This document shows positions 24,533-34,546 of a stretch of DNA of 64,000 nucleotides, in pieces. The notes under the pieces were generated by a model, which did not search any database, was not told the origin of the DNA, and was given only the letters and a program-made list of their open reading frames with translations. Position numbers and translations under genes: made by a program. Origin of the DNA: Stemphylium vesicarium (Eukaryota > Ascomycota > Dothideomycetes > Pleosporales > Pleosporaceae); contig QXCR01000026.1 of assembly GCA_004380135.1 (NCBI GenBank), positions 124,001-188,000 on the forward strand, written 5' to 3'. Position 1 is the stretch's first letter. Each line of letters starts with the position of its first letter.

Positions 24533-25502
24533 TTTACCTACCCCCCTACCCTCCCCCTCCCTATCCCCCATCTGGCGTGGGATATGCAATGGAAGGTGCT
24601 AAGAAGACGTGCGGAATGCTTCGGCAAACGTCGGTTAGTGCGGTACAGCAACGGCCCGCGACTTCGATAACATGTTCTGGAAGATTAGGCCGCCTGTTGG
24701 CTTTTTGTGACACCCCCTCGTTAAGCCACAGCATATATGTTGGAGGATGAGGAGAAAGACAAAGGAAGAGAAGAGGTTGAGGATTAGTGGAGGACGCTTT
24801 GCATCATGCAGAGTGGGGGGGGGGAAAGTGGCTTCGTCTAGCTGCTTGTCTTGCTCTATTTGCTCTGCGTTTTGCTTTTTCTCGTACTGTTCCTCCATAC
24901 TGGGTCAAATGTAAGGCGGCAATGGTGGTCCAGGTGTGCAACGCCCACTTTTTTTTTTTGCTCGCTGGCATTGCGTGCTTGTACGTGTGCGCGCTCGCTT
25001 GCTTGCTTGCTTCGGGGGGTGGACAGACACCAAGGAACGCATGTTCACTTGCTCTGCCTACCGGCTCACAGTAACTGGGTTGGGAAGGTGAGTAGATAGG
25101 CAAGCGCGGATACTAAATTACTCGCGTTTCAAATGTGGGGAAGGGTAAGGCAGCGCATGAACGCCAGGAAGCTGAGAAGAGAAAAATTGACACAGGGCAA
25201 GGGAGATGTTCGAGTATGACGAGGGCTGGTGGAGCAAAAGGTCCGGGAGGAATGAGAGGGGGAATGGGGCACGGGGCGGGATAACGGCCTGAAGCGGGAA
25301 GGGAAGGATCTAGCAGGCTTTTTCGGAGTTTTGTCTTGCTCTTTGTGTGGTCAATTCGAAGGTTTCTTGACTACGGGACAAGGCTGATCTCATCATGTCG
25401 GGGAAAGGACCGAATTGGCTCTTCGTGCCGACGTTGTGTCCGAAAGTTAACTCTTGTACTATGCTAGCTAGCTACATGGTATAATGAAATGTACTTGGAC
25501 GT

Positions 25503-27956
25503 CTACACCTCCATTTCGTCCGCCTCTTCCTCCTTGTAACTAACCCTAGTCGTAGCCCTGCCAGACTTCTTCCGTGTCGAAGCAGGCCGTGCAGTTCGCT
25601 TCTGCACGGCAGGAACCTCGTCCTCGATCCCTACATCGCTAAGCGGGGGTGAGCTAAGCTGATCTTCTTCCTCGTCAGAAGCCGAAGGTGTTGGCACGGA
25701 CTTTGATGCTGCTTTCTTCTTGGTAGCCTTTGCTGCAGCCCGCTTTACCGGTGCGGCCTTCTTGGCAGGCGTTTTGATGGGCGTCTTGACATCCTCAAGT
25801 GGAGCAGCTTCACTTGTTACAGACGCCGCGTCAGCTGCCGTCTTACGCTTCTTCTTTGCGGGAGTAGCGCCGTCATCTTCTTTCTTCTTGATGATGCGTT
25901 TTGGGGGTCTGAGCCAGTCCTCCATTCCTGGAGGCCAATACACTCGTCCCTCTGGTCCTCCCATGCCTACCTCTTCATCAGGCACCACTGGTGGAGGCTT
26001 CTCCTCTTCCTCTTCCGCATCTTCGATTTTGACCTCCAAATCATCGAGATCATCAGTTTTCTTCTTCTTGCTCTTCTTGACGGCCTTCTTAGGCTTGGGT
26101 TTCCACGGCCTATTTTCATCTTGTCGTGTGTGAGGTAGCATATCGTTGAATGTATCAAAACCTGGAAGCTTAAAAGTTCGCATGAGCTCGAACACAGCTT
26201 GTTCCTTGTCCTTTGCCTCGATCATAAGGTCCATAGTGTCGGGACAAGGAGGGAATGTCATGACACGAGGTGAATGCTTTCTTCGTGTTGTGCGAGTGAT
26301 GGCAGCGGGCGTAGGTTCTGAGTAATGCATCTTCGGTGTAATGCCCTTCTTGTTCCATGTCTCAAGGATGCGAGGATAGAGGTCCATGATATCCTTTGTA
26401 CCTTCGCGGATCTGAGTGTCGTCGAAGATGATGTTGTGATGGTGGTAGTCAAGTACAAATGGAATGTTGAGCTCTTCGCATAGAGGCAGTAGCTCATGCA
26501 CCGACCACACAACATCATCGTTCTCAAGTACGAGACGATTCTTCACACCCTGTGGTAGTCTTGCGTAGTTCTCTTTGAACCTTTCGATAGCAGCTGGCTT
26601 GTCGCCATACGCACCACCAAGATGCAGAATCATGACTGCATCACGATTCTGCTGCTCTGGCAGCTTCAGGAGAGAAAGCATCTCGTTATGGTATTCGAGA
26701 TCACGCATCGCATTGTCAATGACCTGCTTTCGCGGAGAGCCCAACTGCGTAAATTGACCTGGGTGTGTAGTCACTCGATGGCCCAGTTCGGCGATCACTT
26801 GACCCTGCTCACGAAGCGTTTCTGCAGCGAATGGCTCCAGCTTGTAACCATATTCCTCGTGACTCGCAAACGGGAAAATTTCGCTGCTCAAGCGCATGAA
26901 CTTGATGCCATACTTGTCGTTCCAGCGCACCATCTTGCCAATGTCCCGCGCATTGGCGAGACCTATCTCTTCCACATATTTCATGCCGCGTGCGACGTTC
27001 GCTGGCTGATCCTTATCGGGGCGATTCTTAGTGGCATGTTCAGGCTGAGAGGGGTCCTTCAGGGGATGTCGATGTTCGATGATACTAGCGATCCGACATG
27101 TTCTGGAGCTGAAGACGGGAGGATTTGCGCTACGAAGGTACGTGTTTAGACAAGCCTGTATGCACATTTGTTAGTTTAGATTAAAAAGTACCTGCAGGAT
27201 GCATACGTAGCCTAACCGCCCTTTCCACGGGAGAGGAAGGTAATCAGAATTCACTGGCGGGGGTCTCGACAAGGCCTCCTTGACTTCTATCTCGTCCCCT
27301 TCCTCGGCCTCTGCGCCGTCGGCGTCTTCGGGATTGCTGTGGAAGTCAGCGCTGGCTGCAGGGGCGGTGACATCCTCAGCGACGCCATTAACAGCGCCGA
27401 TAGTGCCATCTTCTTCGTGCTCCACTTTGACTTGCTGCGCGCCGGCCTTTTTTCGCTTGTTCTTTGTAGTAGGCGCTTCGCCTTTTGTGGCAGGTGCGGA
27501 AGCAGCTTTATCCTCAGTGGTGGCGTCCACTGGGCAACTGGCTTCTTTCGCCGTCCCATTGCTGAGCGGGGGTTTCAGAACAGCGTCTATGGGCGCATCT
27601 TCATGCCCATCAGGCGATGCCCGTAACGCAGTGGCTCCATCGAGAATGTCGGGGTTGAGATTAGGATCAGTCTTTTGAGACTTACCCCCACGGGATGATT
27701 GGCGAAGTGCGGGCTTTGTAACGTTCGGCGGCAGTGGCATATCTGTTTTGCGAATCTGTGTTTTGTCCGTGGATGAAGGCGCGCCGTCAGCAATAGGTGT
27801 CGCAGTTGCGACTGCAGACCTCTTCCGTTTGGGAGGCATTGTGGGAATATAACGGGAAATCACGCTCGACGGCCGTAGATAGGGTGGCGCGCGAAGCAAT
27901 GGGTTGGTCCGGGATGCGACACGAAAGCTGGTGTTGCTGTGAAAGAAGCGTAGCAT
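25503..27956 (-). CDS. uve1: UV-damage endonuclease (UVDE/Uve1)
   Basis: Nicks DNA 5' of UV photoproducts and other lesions, starting alternative excision repair in nucleus and mitochondria. Exons 27956-27207 and 27155-25503 give about 800 residues; the join restores the conserved GRLGYACLNTYLR block. The core (about residues 240-590) shows SSEIFPFASH, HPGQF (His381), ENDD, VLDYHHHN and KMHYSEP, containing the metal-binding His/Glu residues of this TIM-barrel family. The start at 27956 gives an Arg/Ser-rich, acid-free leader that could be mitochondrial; an in-frame Met at 27839 followed by PPKRKRS could give a nuclear form. Tails are long: about 240 acidic/Ala residues before the core, and about 205 Lys/Ala/Pro-rich residues after it, with histone-H1-like KK motifs. 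S. pombe Uve1 is about 600 residues. Confidence 0.95.
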
Positions 27957-28580
27957 ATGCCTTAAGGTTTTGTGATGTTGCCGCACTTAAACAGCAAACG
28001 CGAAAAAGAAGGGGCTGAAACGAACGGGCTCGCGCATTGTGGCCCATCTCTGATGAACTAACGCGTCGAGCTCGCGACGACGTCATTGAATTGAAGTTTA
28101 TGTGATGACGCTGGTGTAGCTTGCGGGATCGGCTTCGGCGCGATCGGCTGCCATTAGCGCGATCTCATCTGCATTTCGTAACCCCTGCACAGACTCCACA
28201 ACATCGATGTTCTGATCTCGATGCAAAAGCCCCTTTACTTATGCATGCACTGGTAATAATAGATGAGCCACGTTAAGCATCTAGCCAGCGTATAGAAACA
28301 TGTACTCGTTTTCTACTGATAGTAACGCGACTTCGAAGCCTTCGTCTGCTTTTAGGAATGCCTCATGCATTTCCACGTCTAATAGAAGCACCATCGTATC
28401 GTATCTCTGATGGAAGACATTGTACTAACCCATAGCTCTCGAACTTCCTATCGTCTATGTCTCTGCTTCTCACTGCTTCATTCGACTTGGGCCATCTATT
28501 CTCAGCCTACGTCATCATAGCCACATTTCCACCCAATTTTCTCCAGCCCCCGTATTCCGTCTAGAGTTCATACTACTCCC
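27957..28580. other. Intergenic between UV endonuclease and orphan gene
   Basis: About 620 bases with no gene seen. It contains the promoter of the UV endonuclease (reading leftwards) and the 3' UTR of the next minus-strand gene. Confidence 0.5.
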
Positions 28581-30674
28581 CTACCACGTCTTCTTCTCCT
28601 TTTCTTTCTGCTTCTCCTTTTCGCCGTTCTCTTCGTCAACATCTTCTGTCTTCTGCTGTCCTTGTCTCGAAGAACCAATCTGTGGAGCCTCAAGATTGGG
28701 CGCACTACCTTGGGGAAAGCCGGACGGTGGAGCCGGTGCATTTGTACCAAAGCTGAAAGGACTGGCCTGAGAAGAAGATGAGAACTGGAATGACGGCAGT
28801 CGGGAAGGCGAAAAGTGAGAAGATGAAGACCGAGAAGGCCCCGAGACGCCTTGTGCTTGTACAACACCGTTCGTGTCGACCACGAATGTGGCTCTGCTGG
28901 TTGGGAATAAGGTGCCGGGCATAGCACCGTGTTGCTTTTGGCTTGGCATTGGCAGGATATTTCGAGGCAGAGGGGCATGGGACGGATTATTCGCGGACTC
29001 CTCTACTTTCGTCGCTTCTGGTTCGGCATCAGCAGCAGCTGGCACCTTCTCCTCACACAACCAGCATGATGATGTGTCGCTAGCCTTGCATTGTTTACAT
29101 AAACCAATCGCGCGATCAGCTTCTGATGAAGAGACGAGATTTGCTGAGCACCTTTTGCACTTGTCATTTTGTTCGGTTGTGGTGGGAGTCAATGAAGAAG
29201 ATTGAGCTGGAGTCTTAGAGTTGGCGGCCGCCAGGAAGCCTTTAGAGTAGCCGCTGAATGGGTTCGCACTTTGCTCTTGCCCGGTACAAGGGCTCTTTGG
29301 CTTCGGTGGTGCGCAGAAGCTGGACAGAGTGGGAACTGGACCTGAGGGTCTTGGATCGGGCTGAGTCTGAGGCGGCTTTGAGCCTGAAGATCCTGTAGCT
29401 GGAGTCGTGGATGCGGCCCTAAACGCGGGAGACGGCTTGTTACTAGGGCCGCTTCCGAGTGGTTTTTCGGCCATCAGAGTGTATGAGGCCTTCTCGTTAT
29501 GCCCAAGATACTGTCCATTACCATTCCAATTAGGTCCGGTGCGGCCAGCAGCATAGTCAGCGACGCGTAACTCCTCCAGTGACAAGTCTGGGCGGGTGTA
29601 TCCGTTTCCTGCGCTGATGGTCATATTGCGTTCTCTCCCCAGCGCGTCTCTCCCAAAGTCCAGGTCCTTTATCATCTCCTGGAATCTACTACTAGGTTCT
29701 TGGGCGGTATCCTCGTAGCTGTTACCATTCGGTTGTGTGAATGCAGAAAGGAAATCGACTTGCTTGAATACGCTGTCCTGGAACAAACGTAGGCCAGCTA
29801 TTGTTTCCGATGACTGCGTTGGGAAACTGCGAGGGAAGAGGTCGTTGTTGTTGTTTTCGTTGGGGCGGAAAATAGGAGTAGAGTTGCCAGAATGGAATCC
29901 TGCTGGCTTGAAACAAGTCTTTTCCCCCTTCTCGCCTTCTGCCACCTGAGCCTTCTGTATTACACCCAAACCGTTCGGCCCAATCCTAATGACGAAGATA
30001 ATCGACTTGGCATTGAATGCACCCATCCCTGTCGTTATGCTCGTGTTTTTACAGTCCTGAACTAAGACCAACTGGCCCTCGCGATCTTTCGTACGGTTCT
30101 GTACAACGTCTAATAGGGCAGGGGGCAGATCAGCAATCGAGTAAAGAACTGAATAATCCGACCCAAGTTTCCTAAGATGCGAACGGACTGCTGCTTCATC
30201 GAGAGGAAGGATGTCCACCTTGTAGGACCAGATGACGGTGTCTCCAGCATTTTGCGCCTGTGGGCACGCGATGTAAGCTTCTAGGTACTGATCACGTCCA
30301 GATGGGGTAGCTTCCGAGGATTGGTAGGCGTTCTGGTTCTCTCTGAAGCCGGCTTCTGCAGGAAGCAGAAGTGTTTTGAAAGGGTTCGGAGGAGCGTTCG
30401 GAGGAGCGTTCGGAGGAGCGTTCGGAGGAGCGTTCGGAGGAGCGTTCGGAGGAGCGTTAGTCAAAGTGGTCCGAGGTTTCTCAGGAACTTTCCCTCCATC
30501 TGTAAGCCCCCTTCTCAAACTTGATGCACTGTTGTTCATATTTTCAGATCCACTGGCGTTTTTCTGCGCCTCTGTAGCCGCCTGAAAGGCTTGCACTACT
30601 GGTTTGCTCCCAAACGTAGGCGGCCCGAATTCCTCGCCCTTCTTCTGGTCTCCCTCTGCCATTGTCGTTTGCAT
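28581..30674 (-). CDS. Orphan low-complexity protein with three CxxC pairs
   Basis: Single frame of 697 residues; I do not recognise the family. The start may be 30674 or the in-frame Met at 30662, which opens with MAEGDQKK. Residues about 70-96 are a run of Asn-Ala-Pro-Pro from a 12-bp minisatellite. A middle region (about residues 130-400) looks globular, with mixed hydrophobic and charged sequence (for example VIWSYKVDILPLDEAAV). Residues about 503-541 hold three CxxC pairs (CKRC, CKQC, CWLC), suggesting zinc binding, although the spacing fits no zinc finger I can name. The C-terminus is Ser/Phe/Pro-rich and ends in a Lys/Glu run. A shared ancestry within Pleosporales is my guess only. No introns are needed. 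Confidence 0.75.
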   Translation of the reverse strand: MQTTMAEGDQKKGEEFGPPTFGSKPVVQAFQAATEAQKNASGSENMNNSASSLRRGLTDGGKVPEKPRTTLTNAPPNAPPNAPPNAPPNAPPNAPPNPFKTLLLPAEAGFRENQNAYQSSEATPSGRDQYLEAYIACPQAQNAGDTVIWSYKVDILPLDEAAVRSHLRKLGSDYSVLYSIADLPPALLDVVQNRTKDREGQLVLVQDCKNTSITTGMGAFNAKSIIFVIRIGPNGLGVIQKAQVAEGEKGEKTCFKPAGFHSGNSTPIFRPNENNNNDLFPRSFPTQSSETIAGLRLFQDSVFKQVDFLSAFTQPNGNSYEDTAQEPSSRFQEMIKDLDFGRDALGRERNMTISAGNGYTRPDLSLEELRVADYAAGRTGPNWNGNGQYLGHNEKASYTLMAEKPLGSGPSNKPSPAFRAASTTPATGSSGSKPPQTQPDPRPSGPVPTLSSFCAPPKPKSPCTGQEQSANPFSGYSKGFLAAANSKTPAQSSSLTPTTTEQNDKCKRCSANLVSSSEADRAIGLCKQCKASDTSSCWLCEEKVPAAADAEPEATKVEESANNPSHAPLPRNILPMPSQKQHGAMPGTLFPTSRATFVVDTNGVVQAQGVSGPSRSSSSHFSPSRLPSFQFSSSSQASPFSFGTNAPAPPSGFPQGSAPNLEAPQIGSSRQGQQKTEDVDEENGEKEKQKEKEKKTW
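30388..30458 (-). repeat. 12-bp coding minisatellite (six copies)
   Basis: Six near-identical copies of a 12-bp unit (GGAGGAGCGTTC on the plus strand) inside the orphan gene, encoding repeated Asn-Ala-Pro-Pro. The unit is a multiple of three, so copy-number change would keep the frame. Confidence 0.92.
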
Positions 30675-32644
30675 GTGTAGATAAGGTGCTCTACGGACCG
30701 TTTAAGGTTCGGAGTAGTCTGGAGACTGAGCTGACGATACGTTGGTTTCGGTGTTTGGTTGAGTTGCGGTTGAGCTTTCGAAAGTTGTGTGAGCAATCAT
30801 GAAGAATGTCCCCGCGGGGAGTGAGTATTTGTACCATTGGGATAGTTCCATTCACCTTTAAGCTCCATTTGCCTGTCGCATGTGGGCCTGTAGCAATCAC
30901 TTCACCGTAGAGATTAGGCATCAGCGTTTCAATTCACTGTTTACTCAAGAACAGACTTCCAACCCTTTCATTGCTTTCACAGCCTTTTTGTGGTCGCCCA
31001 ATTTCACATCAAAGAGATGCGAGATAACGTAGTTAATCATGATGTGGATGCTAGTTGGGCTTCGCATACGTCACGCGAGAACAAGAAGTGATAAGGCGCG
31101 TTCCGATGGCGGTGGTAGACTGCTAGACAATGCAGATGTAAATTTTATTGTCGAGTGCTCGGCGGGAGTAATGCATGTCTTGCTGTTGCCATGCCCATGT
31201 CTGTTTGAAAGCGTCCAGTGGAGAATGGCAGGTGGTGTCGTAGATGTCATCGTAGAGGGTCTGCAGCACGCTACATACCTGCATACAGCAGGACCCTGAG
31301 CACCATAGTAGCTACCATAAACGTACACCCAGCTAATAGAAAGATGCACTTTGTGATTATAGAAACCGAAGTGAAATGGAAGGTAAACAAACCAGATGCC
31401 CAAAGGCAGAGCGGCTACATAGTGCATTGAAACTGCCGTAAGTGGTACCAAGTCATGCACATGTAGGCAGCGATACACCACAAGAACACAGCATCATGTG
31501 TGAGAATCCTACATCAAACTTCACGCCCCGTTGACCAAGAAGCAGCGACCTTGATGGTCGCCCCTCAGACTACATACGCGGAAGCCCCCGGAACCTAACC
31601 AGCCACACCCTCCCTTCCACATCCGTCATCGTACCCACAACCCCATCACTATGACCCAACAAACACCCTGCTAAGCCAAAAGAGCACCCTCCACCCGTTC
31701 GTTCCTTTCCCTTCTCCGTTACCCGTGTCCATGATCCATGCCCGCGCACACGAACCAAACACATCGTGAGCTGGAAACCAGGATGATGCCTCAAACGGCA
31801 AGAAAAGAAGAAACATGAGAAGAATGCGAAGAGAACAAGGTGGAAACCGTGGCCTGTCTCCGCTCCCTGCATTCAACATGACGATCAAACCCTGATGATC
31901 ATGTGCGGGTCAGACAGTGTAAAGAGGCAGGCACACAGACCAGGTCGGTACTCAAACGGTAGGTACTTGCTGCACGATGGGGCCGCGGAGATAAAGAGGG
32001 GCCTGGCCCCCAACGCGTATGCGCGCGCGCAAGGACCTTCCATGAGGCTGTGTTGTAAGAGCTTTAACTTGACTTCATCTCATCTAACAGCCAATTGTTC
32101 ATCGGCTTTGTGTCATCGGAGATACACGCATTTCGATATCGCAGTGGTAATGAGCTTCGTATTCGAGGCGCCATGTGTTTCGGTCGCGCTACACACGTTC
32201 ATGGACCACGAGGTTGCTAGAGTGTACCACGACAGCATGTGGTGGCTTCATGACACTGTTTGTCCTCTCCGACGCAAAGAGCTTGTGATCAGGACCAAGA
32301 AGCACGGTGAGTAGTGCTATCTTGAAATCAAGAGGTCAATGAAGAGACAGGCAAGTGTTGATCGTAAGTAGTATTATCATTGATGTGCTATCTACAAGTG
32401 CCAGTACTAGGAGCCCGCTACACGAGTCCCATGTCGGGGTATCAAACCGATGCAATAACATTCCCAGGCACAACGAATTCGTCGTAATTATCATGCCGTC
32501 TCGTGAGTGTTCGTTAGGAAAAAGAAAAATCGCCCATGCATCAAGCTATCCAAAGCCCGCCTCGCATTATCGACCCGAACCTTCCTGTCATTATACACAT
32601 TACTCCGTCGAGCGAGGACATTGGATTCCATGAAGGCAAGGCGC
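30675..32644. other. Intergenic between orphan gene and CFEM gene
   Basis: About 2 kb. Overlapping frames of 60-140 codons on both strands lack domain-like sequence. The left end is the promoter of the orphan gene and the right end the 3' UTR of the CFEM gene. Nothing else is recognised. Confidence 0.5.
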
Positions 32645-33489
32645 TTAGAGGAGGAGCCAGGCGGCAATACCAGCGCCAGCAGCGAAGGACATGCCAGTGA
32701 CACGGGGAGCGGCACCCCCAGCGTCGGTCGAAGAAGGCTCGCCGGTCTGCTCGGCGCCAGTGCCGGTAGCGTCGGAAGTGGCAGACTCGACAGCGGACTC
32801 AACAGATGACCTAAATCTTGGTTAGTCTCGGGGCCAAAGTATGGCGAGGTATTATGGTAAGCTTACAAGACAGAGCTGATGGCAGACTCAGCAGAGGAGA
32901 GGGCAGAGCTGGCCTCCTCACCGAGAGAAGAGGTGAGGCTGCTGGCGCCGGAGGCGACCGAGCTAGCGTCCGAAGCGATTGAGGTAAGGACAGAGGTGAC
33001 CAAAGAGCTGGCACCGGACAGGACAGACGAAGCAGTCTCAGCAACGGTCGAAGTTACATCGTTGTCGTCATCGCCGCCGGTGGAAGAAGGCGAGACGTTG
33101 GTGGCGCTGGCGACAGCCGAGGTGAGGATGGGGAGCGCATCGGGAGTACCAGAGGCAGTGGCAGCGACACCGGCGCAGCGAGCGTAGGCCCACTCGACAG
33201 CGCTGGCAGACTGCTGGTTGTCGCAAGCCTCACGAGTGCAGTCGCGGATGCCAAAAGCCCAGTTAGAGCGGGTGCAGAAGCAAGAAATGTCGGAGGCGCC
33301 GCACTGGAACTCGGACTCGGCGATCTGGGCCATGTTGTTGATGCACAGGTTCTAAGCGATGATTAGTGTCGTGCACGTGTGACGGAAGGCGGTAAAAGGA
33401 AAACTTACAGCGCACTCTCCGCTGGGCATGGGGATCTCCTGGGAGAGAGCGGCGCCAGCAACGGCAGCGAGGATGGCGAAGGACTTCAT
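32645..33489 (-). CDS. CFEM-domain GPI-anchored surface protein
   Basis: Secreted, cell-surface protein of about 243 residues. Exons 33489-33409, 33351-32867 and 32810-32645 join with consistent frame. Residues 1-16 form a signal peptide (MKSFAILAAVAGAALS). The CFEM domain has all eight cysteines at 26, 30, 44, 51, 53, 65, 70 and 86, with Asp48 before the CFC pair where CFEM haem-binding proteins carry their axial Asp. A long Ser/Ala/Thr-rich stalk follows, with a short Gly/Asp run. The last 18 residues are hydrophobic (GMSFAAGAGIAAWLLL), as for a GPI attachment signal, and are encoded only by exon 3. Family members act in haem/iron uptake, wall structure or host interaction; which applies here cannot be told. 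If intron 2 is retained the frame stops at once. Confidence 0.92.
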
Positions 33490-34546
33490 CTTGACTGTGG
33501 GTAGGGGTGGAATTGGATGTTGAGGTAGAAGCTGGATAAGGTATCAAGGTATTGAAGTGAGAGTAGCTTCAGGTGTAGGACTGGAGTCGAGGTTGAGGCT
33601 GAGGATGCTGGGTGAGGAATTGAGAAGAGGGGGGAGGTGATTGGGATTTATATCGTAAGCGACACAAACAGTCGGGGGCTGGTCCGTGGCTGGTTAAAGT
33701 GAAGGTGCTGCCCAGCTTTCGCGTGCAAACCGCCCTGAAAGAGGCTGCAACGGGCTGGTGACGGGTTGGAGCGTCAGTAGCGTTGATGGCGGTGGCAGGG
33801 ATGGCGCCCCAGGCCCAGGCACGACCCACGATCGACGCAGATTCAAGGAACTCGGAACGCACGACCAGCCCCCGGCGCGCCAATTGGCCAATGCCCCGGG
33901 CGCACCTTCCCTATGATGTATCCAGAGGTAGTCACGCCAACCAGCTTCAAGCGGCCGATATCCGAGTCTGCTGCTGCATGTACAACTCACAGCGGATCCA
34001 GGTTGCCCACCAGCTGTCATACGCTCCCATACCCATTGCGGTACCATCAGGCAAGCGTCACCGTTTCCACATCTCGTTGCACTCGTTACAGGCGTCATTG
34101 CTACCGCAAACCCGCTGTGTATTCACCCCTCGGGACACACAGCAGCCGGCCTCTGCTGCGACTAACACCATCAAATCTGCCTTCGCGCCCGTGTGCCACC
34201 TAGGCCTGCGCAAAACCAGCCAAATTATCCAAATCTTGTTTGCAACCAAGCACCACCAGTCGAGCGTGACGTCGTGATAGCGTTCCTTCAAAACACCGCC
34301 TCTCATTTCCGTTTCACAGGCGACGTGCCATGTATCCGTGAAATCTCGCTTCCCCGCGAGTAGCAGGGTAGCTTGCTGAGATCCAGGCTCAATAGATCGT
34401 TACCTACCCGCCAATCACCCACCCCCTTCCAACAAGAGACAGGCACTACCACTTGTGGCGCAGGCCTACTAGCCGCAAGAGAAGTGTGCTCCTTTGCTTC
34501 GCCCTCGAGCCCTGTAGCTGCTGCATACTGCTCGCCCTCTGCCGTC
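33490..34546. other. Intergenic between CFEM gene and anthranilate synthase
   Basis: About 1 kb holding the CFEM promoter (left part) and the downstream region of the anthranilate synthase gene (right part). Small overlapping frames show nothing recognisable. Confidence 0.5.
33646..33652 (-). promoter_or_regulatory. Possible TATA box of the CFEM gene
   Basis: TATAAAT on the minus strand 157 bases upstream of the CFEM ATG, followed towards the gene by a CT-rich stretch typical of fungal transcription start regions. Confidence 0.4.

Larger units (their letters stand above)
19598..25502. other. 5.9 kb gene-poor region
   Basis: The largest stretch without a recognised gene. It starts with the presumed 3' UTR of the Zn2Cys6 regulator and ends near the 3' end of the UV endonuclease gene. 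All frames are short, overlapping and without recognisable domains. It holds simple repeats (CGCT array near 20763, CA array near 24198, CTTGC-type pyrimidine repeats near 24486). I see no transposase, reverse transcriptase, long terminal repeat pair or tRNA. Base composition does not look strongly AT-shifted, so heavy RIP decay is not obvious by eye. Confidence 0.5.

Noticed and set aside
24265..25103. Pyrimidine-rich frames of 70-130 codons
   Set aside because: Their residues follow the simple repeats, and frames exist on both strands.
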